From NCBI GenBank assembly GCA_902791085.1, contig CADAUN010000075.1, positions 1 to 7,052 of the forward strand: a DNA stretch of 7,052 nucleotides, written 5' to 3'. Position 1 is the stretch's first letter, and each line of letters starts with the position of its first letter. Made by a program: the position numbers and the translations under genes. The notes beneath the pieces were generated by a model. It had not been told where the DNA came from. It searched no databases and worked only from the letters and a program-made list of their open reading frames with translations. Shown here in pieces: positions 1-6,047 of the stretch. Source of the DNA: an uncultured Erysipelotrichaceae bacterium (lineage in GTDB: Bacteria; Bacillota_I; Bacilli_A; RFN20; CAG-826).

Positions 1-1150
1 CGTTGATTAATGCGATTTTGCCATAAGTGTGGCGATCGATCGCTTTTAAGGCAGTTGCTTTAGCTCGTTTCGTTCCCGTATTGCTTGTGATTTCAAAAAG
101 GCGGGATGCAGTATCTGGGTTACCGAAATTCAAAGCCAAAGAGCTAACGCCTGCCTGACGCAATAAATCGGCATCTTTCTGCGTGATATGCCCTTCTAAA
201 GGCATCGAAGGATCGGCATAGACAAGATAAGGGAATTTGGTGTCGCTAAGCATAGGGACAGGTTTGCCATTTGCGCTCCATTCCACCACATTCGCGTGGG
301 TAATATCTTTTCCACAATCTAAGCAAATGCCATCTTCCCCGAATCGGTGCGCTTTCTTTTGTGTTTCACCGCCTACGATTCTTTCTTCGCCACAACGAGA
401 GCAAAGTTGCTTCACATAAGAGGAATGCTCGCAAGTGGCAGCCACTTTTTCCATCGGTATGAAATCATGGCCGAGAGCCTTAACGAAAGTGTCTTGGTAT
501 GTTTCTCCACAACGCGCGCAAAGATGAGTCGTATACCCTTGTTTCGTGCAAGTCGGTTGAATCGTGACATCATTTCCGGATTTTGGTGTATGTCCTAAAG
601 GTGAACGATAGTCTGTTTTAATGGTCTCTCCACAAACGGAGCAAACTTTGCTCGTATAACCATAATGGGTGCAAGTCGGCTCATGAATGACGGTTTTGCT
701 TTCGTCAAAAACATGCGCTTTCTTGGCTTTATAATCTTTTTCAATCGCGCCACAACGAGTGCATTTCTTTGTGATGATACCAACGGTGCTACAAGTGGCA
801 TCGCTTTCGGATTCCACCACAAAATCATGCCCTAATTTGGCAACCGGATCTTTTTTGGTTTCGTATCCGCAGCGTTCACATACATAACGCGTATATCCAG
901 CCGTTTCACAAGTCGGTTCCACGACTTTTTCCTTTTTTAAAGCGTGGGGCTCGCTGGCTTTGATGGTTTTGCCACAAATTAAACAAACCCGGTCTTGGCA
1001 AGGATAGGTATCGGCAGCAAACGTATGCACGTGAATGGCTAAAGAAGAGTCTAGAGAGTTAGAAGGAACTGCGTTATTTTGGCACGAGGGTAAGCCAAGC
1101 GCCACAAAAAGGAGGAAAGCAATACAGGATAAGAATCGCTTTGTTTTCAT
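1..1150 (-). CDS. Secreted lipoprotein with tandem Cys3His repeats (C-terminus beyond window)
   Basis: The frame stays open from an ATG at 1150-1148 to the left edge, giving 383 residues with no stop, so the C-terminus is missing. An AAGGAG ribosome site lies at 1157-1162. The N-terminus is a lipoprotein signal: KTKR, a hydrophobic stretch (about residues 6-20), then the lipobox LPSC with Cys23. This predicts lipidation and attachment to the outer face of the membrane. Residues 51-59 hold a partial Cys motif. Residues 79-270 hold five repeats of 39-41 residues with the pattern C-x9-C-x2-C-x12to14-H, and a last CxxC lies at 276-279. Repeats of this style (TC...GY...CxxCGE...LGH) are common in surface proteins of gut Firmicutes. 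Metal binding is inferred from the ligand pattern. Residues 285-383 have no Cys and match no domain I recognise. The role is unknown; adhesion, glycan binding or an enzyme domain further downstream are all possible. Confidence 0.85.
   Translation of the reverse strand, partial: MKTKRFLSCIAFLLFVALGLPSCQNNAVPSNSLDSSLAIHVHTFAADTYPCQDRVCLICGKTIKASEPHALKKEKVVEPTCETAGYTRYVCERCGYETKKDPVAKLGHDFVVESESDATCSTVGIITKKCTRCGAIEKDYKAKKAHVFDESKTVIHEPTCTHYGYTSKVCSVCGETIKTDYRSPLGHTPKSGNDVTIQPTCTKQGYTTHLCARCGETYQDTFVKALGHDFIPMEKVAATCEHSSYVKQLCSRCGEERIVGGETQKKAHRFGEDGICLDCGKDITHANVVEWSANGKPVPMLSDTKFPYLVYADPSMPLEGHITQKDADLLRQAGVSSLALNFGNPDTASRLFEITSNTGTKRAKATALKAIDRHTYGKIALIN
341..916 (-). repeat. Five tandem ~120-bp coding repeats (Cys3His modules)
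   Basis: This is the part of the lipoprotein gene encoding residues 79-270. The first cysteines of the modules fall at residues 81, 120, 160, 201 and 240, a period of 39-41 residues. In each module a CxxC pair follows nine residues later, at 91/94, 130/133, 170/173, 211/214 and 250/253. A His comes 12-14 residues after the second Cys of that pair (108, 146, 187, 228, 268), usually within LGH or KAH. The modules are diverged at the DNA level, so recent duplication is not obvious. Four regularly spaced ligands per unit suggest one metal ion per module, which is an inference. Confidence 0.85.
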
Positions 1151-1232
1151 TCGTTTCTCCTTCGAAACATGAGCTTTTGCGAGATCAACGCCCATCAAGA
1201 GGTTTTATGACCTCGTACAATTCGCTAAATCC

Positions 1233-1261
1233 ATTGTCCGCTAGGAGAAAAAGATTCACAA
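1233..1261 (-). promoter_or_regulatory. Candidate promoter of the lipoprotein gene
   Basis: Read on the minus strand, a -35-like TTGTGA (1256-1261) and a -10-like GACAAT (1233-1238) are separated by 17 bases. Each matches the housekeeping consensus at four of six positions. Transcription would start near 1226, leaving a leader of about 75 bases that includes the small hairpin at 1199-1214. It is a modest match in AT-rich DNA, so it is only a candidate. Confidence 0.35.
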
Positions 1262-1282
1262 TACATAGAATATTGATAAAAC

Positions 1283-1325
1283 GTCTCTTTAGTCATATTT
1301 AAAGAAATATTTACAGAGACTTTTT
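1283..1325 (+). repeat. Imperfect inverted repeat followed by T5
   Basis: The outer arms GTCTCT (1283-1288) and AGAGAC (1315-1320) and the inner arms ATATTT (1295-1300) and AAATAT (1305-1310) are exact complements. A 6/4-base internal loop lies between the two arm pairs and a 4-base AAAG loop at the tip. TTTTT follows at once on the plus strand (1321-1325), which gives a terminator-like shape. However, no plus-strand gene ends upstream and the stem is AT-rich. It could equally be a protein-binding site between the divergent genes. Confidence 0.4.
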
Positions 1326-1400
1326 GATCCTAATTTCTGATTGTTTTTGCCTTTCAAATCATAGTGAAAGACAATCATTTATATTTCAAAAACAACAATA

Positions 1401-1417
1401 TCATGGTTATACCATGA
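1401..1417. promoter_or_regulatory. Candidate operator: 7-base-arm palindrome
   Basis: TCATGGT (1401-1407) and ACCATGA (1411-1417) are perfect inverted complements around a TAT centre. Two arms about one helical turn apart is the usual shape of a site for a dimeric regulator. It lies about 140 bases before the AraC-type gene and about 250 bases before the lipoprotein gene. AraC-family proteins usually prefer direct repeats, so the factor that would bind here is unknown. Confidence 0.4.
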
Positions 1418-1546
1418 AAGAAGGAGAAGAACGGGCCGCGACATTCCTTGCCTTAATGAAAACGGTGTTTATGCTACGATCCAACAAAATGTCTTTTTAT
1501 GATTTTTTAAAAAACCGTCTCAATAGTAGTTTTTCAATTTTGATTC

Positions 1547-1552
1547 TATAAT
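1547..1552 (+). promoter_or_regulatory. Perfect -10 hexamer abutting the AraC-type start codon
   Basis: A perfect TATAAT at 1547-1552 ends six bases before the ATG at 1559. Initiation at the normal distance would fall on or next to the A of the start codon, which predicts a leaderless mRNA and agrees with the lack of a ribosome site. No good -35 is seen about 17 bases upstream. An alternative promoter is TTGCCT (1448-1453) and TATGCT (1470-1475), 16 bases apart, which would give a leader of roughly 75 bases but still no ribosome site. Confidence 0.4.
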
Positions 1553-1558
1553 AAAAGC

Positions 1559-2389
1559 ATGGTACCGCCCTACTCTAGCAACGCTTGCCCTTGTTTAGGA
1601 ATCGATGTCGCTTTTTCTTATCAATTAACCAGCAGCTATGACCTGGCCTTGCACAGCCATTCTTTCTATGAAGTTTTTGTCATTGTGTCTGGCGAGATCG
1701 ATCATGAATGCAATGGAAAAAAGGAGCATCTATCCATGGGGGATTGCCGTTTTCTTCTCCCAGGAGATGTCCATCGCTTCCAACGCCATGGGCCATGCAC
1801 GCACCGAGATTACGAAATTCGTTCCGATTTGTTTTCCTCCGTCCAAAACGCCATTGATCCTTCTTTATTCCCCTCCGAGTCCGGCCAAGGAGAGCAAACA
1901 CGCGGATTTCGTCTTTCTTTGACCGATGTTTCTTTTTTAGAGGAGCAAATGACGTTCTTCTCCTATGTCACAGAAGCTAGTGACCGCGAAAGATTTGCGC
2001 GCTTCATCACTTATTATTTGCTTTCGCTCTATTCCACTCATAAGGCAGCAAAATTGTTGGAAGAAGATTCCTTTAAACGCGATTGCTTGGCATACATTGA
2101 CCGTTATTTCTGCAACAAAAACGCTTGCTCAGCCATCCGTTCGCATTTTGGATACAATGACAAATATTTTTGCGATAAATTTCGCCGTTCTTTTGGCCAA
2201 ACACTAGTCGAATATCTTAACCAAAAACGAATTGACTACGCTCATTATCTCCTGCAATCCAGCGATAAATCCATTGAAGAAATATGCTCCGTCATCGGAT
2301 TCGCTTCGACGTCTCATTTCCGTACGCTTTATAAACGAAAATACAATGAGACGCCGTTAAAATCTAGAAAATCAAAATGGTCCAAATAA
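1559..2389 (+). CDS. AraC-family transcriptional regulator (cupin + double HTH)
   Basis: This 276-residue cytoplasmic DNA-binding protein has the usual AraC-family length and order. Residues about 28-78 form an AraC-type cupin, with HSHSFYE (His32, His34, Glu38), a Gly-Asp turn at 61-62 and a PGDVH motif (68-72). This type of domain binds a small sugar-like ligand. Residues about 172-272 form the C-terminal DNA-binding domain. The first helix-turn-helix lies near 188-210 (HFGYNDKYFCDKFRRSFG). The second carries the family signature at about 238-267 (SIEEICSVIGF, SHFRTLYKRKYNETP). Only the ATG at 1559 fits, because no other start precedes the cupin. There is no Shine-Dalgarno sequence, so translation is probably leaderless. 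The gene converges on the GH20 gene with four bases between stops. By location and family habit it probably controls that gene or the lipoprotein gene; this is inferred. Confidence 0.93.
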   Translation: MVPPYSSNACPCLGIDVAFSYQLTSSYDLALHSHSFYEVFVIVSGEIDHECNGKKEHLSMGDCRFLLPGDVHRFQRHGPCTHRDYEIRSDLFSSVQNAIDPSLFPSESGQGEQTRGFRLSLTDVSFLEEQMTFFSYVTEASDRERFARFITYYLLSLYSTHKAAKLLEEDSFKRDCLAYIDRYFCNKNACSAIRSHFGYNDKYFCDKFRRSFGQTLVEYLNQKRIDYAHYLLQSSDKSIEEICSVIGFASTSHFRTLYKRKYNETPLKSRKSKWSK

Positions 2390-2414
2390 CGTTTTACCAA
2401 CCCATGTTATTTGG
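2382..2414. terminator. Hairpin shared by convergent gene ends
   Basis: CCAAATAAC (2382-2390) and GTTATTTGG (2406-2414) are a perfect 9-base inverted repeat, extendable inward by a wobble and a T-A pair. It covers the stop codons of both the AraC-type gene and the GH20 gene. On the minus strand it is followed by a moderately T-rich run after ACCA, so it may help terminate the GH20 transcript. On the plus strand no T-run follows. It is not a textbook intrinsic terminator, and the termination role is inferred from position. Confidence 0.45.
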
Positions 2415-4037
2415 GGTCATTCCCATCATGTAGCTGATGTTAATCAATTCTTTTGGCTTTTTATCCGGCGGGCATCCATTAATATCGACAGTTGGGAATT
2501 CCAATTCCTCGATACTTTCGATTTTGTCAGAAAGATAATCTTCCAGCCAACGTTCACAATCTTTGAGCCTAGCTTCCATCGCACCTAAACGTGCCGAATG
2601 AACTTCAAAGCCGCTCATTTTGTTTTCTTGGTTCCATAAAGCGCGGTCTGCTTCCCAGAAACGTTGCAAAGCTTTTTCTGTTTTCCGATATAACGGCAAT
2701 AGCTTTTCGATTTCTTTTTTGTCGTGGCTTTGATAGGCCAAAACGGTCTTGGTCCCTAAATCGTATTTCAAAGCAAAAAAGGCGCACAAAGACGATAATT
2801 CTTCAAAAAGTAAAGGATTTTTCGTTTTCTTGCCATATCGTCTTAATCGTCGGCCGAGTTTTTGATATCCTTCAGCTACCCCAGGCAAGACATAAGCATC
2901 AAACGTTCGGAAAAAAGGATCGTTTCCAATGACCCACCGACTGGGATTTTGCACCCATAAAACATCATCGGTTCCTAAATAATTGATTTCGTCCAAAGCC
3001 ATATACGCGTCGAAAGACTCGCCAGTCAAACGGAAAAATTCTTTTTTCCAAACTGAAAGACGAGTTTCCCCTTCGTAAATTCGCTTGGCGGCATAAAGAC
3101 TAGGAAGATTAGCAAAGACTGAGCATTCTTTGCCATTATCGCTCCAAAGCGTCACCAAAATATCATGAATGCCCGCTTCTTTGGCAGCTTTCATTGCCCC
3201 TAGATTCAATCGATTGACATAACGATTTCTTGGTGCATAGCCAACCCAACTCCAGCATCCTGTCGCATACATCTGCGGATTAGAAACCGCTTTTCCTGGT
3301 GCTAAAACGCGACGGAAATAGTTAACGTTGCTGACTGCTCTTTTTTCGTTCCATGGATTCCCATAATTCCAATGCACCAAAGTCACGTCGGAAGGAATTT
3401 TGCCAGCGATTTCTTTCGGAAGCTTTTTGGTTTTCGCAAATTCGTCAATCGTTTGTTGATCAAAAAACATATCCGCCCACATCATGACTTCAAATCCATA
3501 ACGATGGGCGATTTCTTTGACTTTGGACAAATGCTCCAAAATGATTTTCTTTTTGTCCACCACACCATGCTTTGCTTTGTATTTTCCTTCGCCCACGCCA
3601 AAAGCCTCGTCAAAACCAATATGGACCTTGTGCGAGGAAAAAGATTTCCGAAGGCTCTGAAAGATGTGTTCAATCAAAGTATAGGTGCGTGGCTCTCCAA
3701 CTAAAAGTACATCACCTTGATCGCGGATATCTTGATATTGTTGCCAATAAAAGAGCTGATTCATATGGGCCAGCAATTCGACGCAAGGGATAAGTTCGAT
3801 GCCACGTTTCAAACAATAGGCATCAATCTCTTGCAATTCCTTGACCGTATAACGGCCTCGTTGATAGCCAAAAAGAGGTTCCCCTTCCACTTCAAACGTG
3901 TCTTCGGTATAGAGCATTAGACTTTGATATCCGAAAAGGGAAAGATAATCGACCAAGCGTTTCACTTCGCTTGGCTTCATGACGCCGTTACGACTGCAAT
4001 CAATCATCGCGCCAAAATGCGCATTTGTTGGTACCAT
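2394..4037 (-). CDS. Cytoplasmic GH20 beta-N-acetylhexosaminidase (GH20C-like)
   Basis: This 547-residue enzyme is predicted to release non-reducing beta-linked GlcNAc or GalNAc. GH20 enzymes act by substrate-assisted retaining catalysis through an Asp-Glu pair, seen here as Asp143-Glu144 in HIGFDEAF. Other barrel features are GAMIDCSRNG (9-18), LMLYTEDTF (40-48), ELIPCVELLAHM (81-92), MMWADMFF (185-192), VHWNYGNPW (221-229), CWSWVGYAPR (261-270) and TLWSDNG (296-302). Residues about 350-547 are helical and resemble the C-terminal domain of GH20C-type enzymes. No signal peptide is visible, so it should act on imported oligosaccharides. The barrel begins almost at Met1, so the accessory N-terminal domain of many GH20 proteins is absent. 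The start at 4037 is supported by AAGGAG at 4043-4048. It lies 128 bases beyond the transport-like operon on the same strand, so it may be read through or have its own promoter. Confidence 0.9.
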   Translation of the reverse strand: MVPTNAHFGAMIDCSRNGVMKPSEVKRLVDYLSLFGYQSLMLYTEDTFEVEGEPLFGYQRGRYTVKELQEIDAYCLKRGIELIPCVELLAHMNQLFYWQQYQDIRDQGDVLLVGEPRTYTLIEHIFQSLRKSFSSHKVHIGFDEAFGVGEGKYKAKHGVVDKKKIILEHLSKVKEIAHRYGFEVMMWADMFFDQQTIDEFAKTKKLPKEIAGKIPSDVTLVHWNYGNPWNEKRAVSNVNYFRRVLAPGKAVSNPQMYATGCWSWVGYAPRNRYVNRLNLGAMKAAKEAGIHDILVTLWSDNGKECSVFANLPSLYAAKRIYEGETRLSVWKKEFFRLTGESFDAYMALDEINYLGTDDVLWVQNPSRWVIGNDPFFRTFDAYVLPGVAEGYQKLGRRLRRYGKKTKNPLLFEELSSLCAFFALKYDLGTKTVLAYQSHDKKEIEKLLPLYRKTEKALQRFWEADRALWNQENKMSGFEVHSARLGAMEARLKDCERWLEDYLSDKIESIEELEFPTVDINGCPPDKKPKELINISYMMGMTPNNMGW

Positions 4038-4068
4038 AGAATCTCCTTTTTCTTTTTATTTATTCTTA

Positions 4069-4098
4069 ATGATTTTGCGAAAGTGTTGCAAATGATTT
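4069..4098 (-). promoter_or_regulatory. Direct repeat upstream of the GH20 gene, possible AraC-type operator
   Basis: AATGATTT occurs at 4069-4076 and again at 4091-4098, 22 bases apart start to start. On the minus strand both copies read AAATCATT toward the GH20 start. Direct half-sites about two helical turns apart are typical for AraC-family activators. The -35 and -10 matches here are poor: TTGCAA at 4086-4091 is 17 bases from TAAGAA at 4063-4068. That would suit an activator-dependent promoter. Operator function is inferred; the word is short and AT-rich. Confidence 0.35.
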
Positions 4099-4165
4099 AG
4101 AACAAAGAAACATCATTCGTCATATTTTTCGTATCGAAGCGTTCCCTTTCTCGCTTAGCATCAAA

Positions 4166-5026
4166 TTATTCCTTCTTCCGATGAATTCCTTTATCGACCA
4201 TTTCAGGGTAATGAATGGCATTGATGTAACGATCAAAACGGGAATAGGAGAATAAAAAGAAAGCGAGTAACAACAAACTAGAAAAGAGAAGCAAATAAAG
4301 TACGAGAACAAGATATTTCAACACGACATCGGGGATAAAAGTAAAAGCAAAGGGAGCCAAGAAAAACGGCAAGAAAGGCAAAAAGAGAAGATAAGAACGA
4401 AAATCAATACGAAACGCAAGTAACATTGCGCTTCCATAAGAGAGACGATAAAAAGACACCACAGCAACAAAAAACCAATAGACCGGCAAAAGGAAAATAA
4501 GCCCGATAGCAAGGCCTAACGACCAAAAGAATTGATCGGGTTGCCAGTTTCTTAAGAAAGCAAACAAAGCTAACAAAAGCGAAAATAAGAAAGTGGATAA
4601 CAACAAAGGAAGAGCATTTTCTTTGATCCCTTTTTTCATATCGTCCCAAAAGAAAACGGGCTCTAAAAAACATAAACGCTTGGTGACACGACTTGCACCC
4701 GCTAGCCCCAAAGAGAAAAGCGACATCCCTAAAGGAAAAGCAACCAAGGATAAACGAGTCAAATAAGCGATATTTTCGTTTGCTTCCTCCAAAGACAAAG
4801 AACCATTGCTCGCCGATAAGCTAATTTGTGCCATTTGTAATTCCAAAAAGAAATTCCACCCTAGATAAGGCAAAAGAAACAACAATAGCAAGCACGATGT
4901 AGCAAACAAGACGCGATGCTCATTCTTTAAAACATCAAAAAAGACCTGAAATCGGTTGGATGGCAAATCGGTGATTTGAAAATCGCGCGTTGCCTTCTTT
5001 GGACGAAAATGAAATGGCCATTTCAT
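4166..5026 (-). CDS. Six-helix membrane protein, YesL/DUF624-like
   Basis: This 286-residue integral membrane protein is the last gene of the four-gene operon. Hydrophobic segments lie at about 38-60, 93-111, 139-158, 167-190, 211-231 and 236-262, with basic tails at both ends that predict both termini inside. The segment LGLAGASRVTKRLCF...FFWDDMKKGIKEN (about 107-137) resembles the conserved loop of YesL/DUF624 proteins, which often sit beside carbohydrate ABC transporters. Their function is poorly known. It has no clear permease EAA motif, yet six helices and two cytosolic loops would suit a partner of the ATPase upstream. I start it at ATG 5026-5024, which overlaps the previous stop as ATGA and has AAAGGGGA in front. 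A TTG two codons earlier is less likely. Membrane topology is secure and the family assignment is moderate. Confidence 0.75.
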   Translation of the reverse strand: MKWPFHFRPKKATRDFQITDLPSNRFQVFFDVLKNEHRVLFATSCLLLLFLLPYLGWNFFLELQMAQISLSASNGSLSLEEANENIAYLTRLSLVAFPLGMSLFSLGLAGASRVTKRLCFLEPVFFWDDMKKGIKENALPLLLSTFLFSLLLALFAFLRNWQPDQFFWSLGLAIGLIFLLPVYWFFVAVVSFYRLSYGSAMLLAFRIDFRSYLLFLPFLPFFLAPFAFTFIPDVVLKYLVLVLYLLLFSSLLLLAFFLFSYSRFDRYINAIHYPEMVDKGIHRKKE

Positions 5027-5598
5027 GCGCAAATCCCCTTTAATATTCGAAGCGCAGCATCGTCATAAGCATTCGCTTCCCAATCTCCCAAATGGCACGA
5101 AGAGGCAGCAACGACACAAAACCATTCTTCATCTTTGGGTAGCAAAGAAGAGGGAAAAGAAAAGCCCATTTTTCGATTGTCGTGTTCCCAATAGGTAAGA
5201 TTTTCACCAAATGTTTTTTCTACCTTATTAGGATCTAAAGGCAGAAAGATAGACCAATCGATCCAAGAAGATTCCCACGTTTCTTTGGGAGCGAAAAAGA
5301 CATCGGCTTCTACGGCACCAAAGGTAGAAAATAGGGTGGGTAAATCGCGGCTACTAGGCAAAATATAACGGGTGTTGATCTCGATAATTCCCTCTGGCTC
5401 GTTATCGTTTAGATGTTTTGAAAATTCCTGTTGCCAAGCATTGTCCTCTTCAGTCACAATCAACAAATCGATTTTTTCTTCTTCTTTGACTTTTAACCGA
5501 TATTGCCAGGCAATAGAGCCCCCAATGACACCGATTAAGGTAAACAAGAGATAGTAAACGCCAAACTGACGCGCTTGAAACGCCAACGAACCTTTCAT
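5023..5598 (-). CDS. Membrane-anchored protein resembling part of a solute-binding protein
   Basis: This 191-residue protein has one N-terminal hydrophobic helix (about 14-31) that is not followed by a lipobox or clear cleavage site, so it should stay tethered. The rest is probably extracytoplasmic. The segment KIDLLIVTEEDNAWQQEF (42-59), then VEADVFFAPKETW (96-108) and FLPLDP (118-123), resembles the first lobe of sugar ABC solute-binding proteins, where a strand, an ADxF strand and a PLD turn occur in this order. Such proteins usually have about 400 residues or more, so this one would be a single-lobe or degenerate version. The likeness is by eye and may be structural only. I start it at ATG 5598-5596, which overlaps the preceding stop as ATGA with GGGAGAA upstream. 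A TTG five codons earlier is the less likely alternative. Its stop also overlaps the next gene as ATGA. Confidence 0.7.
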   Translation of the reverse strand: MKGSLAFQARQFGVYYLLFTLIGVIGGSIAWQYRLKVKEEEKIDLLIVTEEDNAWQQEFSKHLNDNEPEGIIEINTRYILPSSRDLPTLFSTFGAVEADVFFAPKETWESSWIDWSIFLPLDPNKVEKTFGENLTYWEHDNRKMGFSFPSSLLPKDEEWFCVVAASSCHLGDWEANAYDDAALRILKGICA

Positions 5599-6047
5599 TG
5601 TTGTTTCTCCCAACGAACCACCCGATTTGAAGAAGAAATGACAAAACGATAAGAATCGCCCACTTTTCCTTCAAATTCTCCAAACAAACGGCACCAAAAG
5701 ACAACTGTTCCTCCTGCTAATGTAATTTTTGTCATGGGTTCTTTTTGACGATAAGTCCATGGTTCCAAAGAGATAATCTTCCCGTTTACATTTTGCTCGC
5801 TTGGAATTTCTCTTTGAAGATATCGTTCCCTTTCGCGATCTAACACGAAAGAAGAAACAAGCGCAATTCCTAAAAATCCAAATCCGAATAAAAACAAATA
5901 AGAAAGAGGAACCATCCAATTTTGATTGGCCCGGTTGACAAAAAAGAAAGGAATGACAAAACCACTGATGCCAAGCAAAAAGGAAAGAATCGCGAAAACC
6001 AATTTCATCCTTTTCCGAGTCAAGGAAGGAGCGCGTAACGTCTTCAT
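5595..6047 (-). CDS. Two-helix membrane protein with small beta-rich cytosolic domain
   Basis: I do not recognise a named family for this 150-residue protein. A basic N-terminus (KTLR, TRKRMK) is followed by two membrane helices at about 15-36 and 45-68. A strongly charged stretch, DRERERYLQRE (70-80), fixes the second helix end inside the cell. Residues 85-147 look like a small beta-barrel: NVNGKIISLE, MTKITLAGGTVVFWC, KVGDSYRFVIS and NRVVRW read as alternating strands with tight Gly turns. The overall plan of two helices plus a small beta domain recalls NfeD-like proteins, but I cannot claim homology. It begins at an ATGA overlap with the ATPase gene and ends at another ATGA overlap with the next gene, so it is probably made in step with both and belongs to the same complex. 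Confidence 0.7.
   Translation of the reverse strand: MKTLRAPSLTRKRMKLVFAILSFLLGISGFVIPFFFVNRANQNWMVPLSYLFLFGFGFLGIALVSSFVLDRERERYLQREIPSEQNVNGKIISLEPWTYRQKEPMTKITLAGGTVVFWCRLFGEFEGKVGDSYRFVISSSNRVVRWEKQQ

Larger units (their letters stand above)
1151..1558. other. Divergent intergenic region
   Basis: This 408-base AT-rich stretch separates the leftward lipoprotein gene from the rightward AraC-type regulator gene. It holds candidate promoters in both directions, a short hairpin in the lipoprotein leader (GAGGT at 1199-1203 and ACCTC at 1210-1214), the inverted repeat at 1283-1320 and the palindrome at 1401-1417. It also has two AATCAT words, at 1357-1362 and 1373-1378, resembling words upstream of the GH20 gene. 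A reading frame at 1324-1551 has only a TTG start and no ribosome site, and I do not accept it as a gene. I see no tRNA, riboswitch or mobile element here. Confidence 0.7.

Noticed and set aside
237..828. Open frames opposite or across the Cys-repeat lipoprotein gene
   Set aside because: They are shadows of the repetitive lipoprotein frame. Their Ser/Thr/Arg-rich text comes from the reverse complement of the repeats, and none has a ribosome site or domain.
341..916. Possible CRISPR or satellite array in the repeated stretch
   Set aside because: The period of about 120 bases is coding, with conserved Cys/His codons and diverged DNA between copies. There are no short identical repeats with unique spacers.
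1324..1551. Plus-strand reading frame of 75 codons just before the AraC-type gene
   Set aside because: It has only a TTG start, no ribosome site and no recognisable protein features. It covers the operator and promoter candidates and ends inside the TATAAT.
1557..1564. Both the AraC-type gene and the GH20 gene begin with ATGGTACC
   Set aside because: The shared stretch is eight bases including the start codon, and the flanks differ completely. It is most simply chance.
2591..3920. Plus-strand open frames inside the GH20 gene
   Set aside because: They lie antisense to a strongly supported enzyme, with no ribosome sites and no protein-like features.
4128..4163. Possible terminator between the operon and the GH20 gene
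   Set aside because: Only weak stems are present (AAGCG/CGCTT and TTCG/CGAA on the minus strand), without a following T-run. I cannot call a terminator, so read-through into the GH20 gene remains open.
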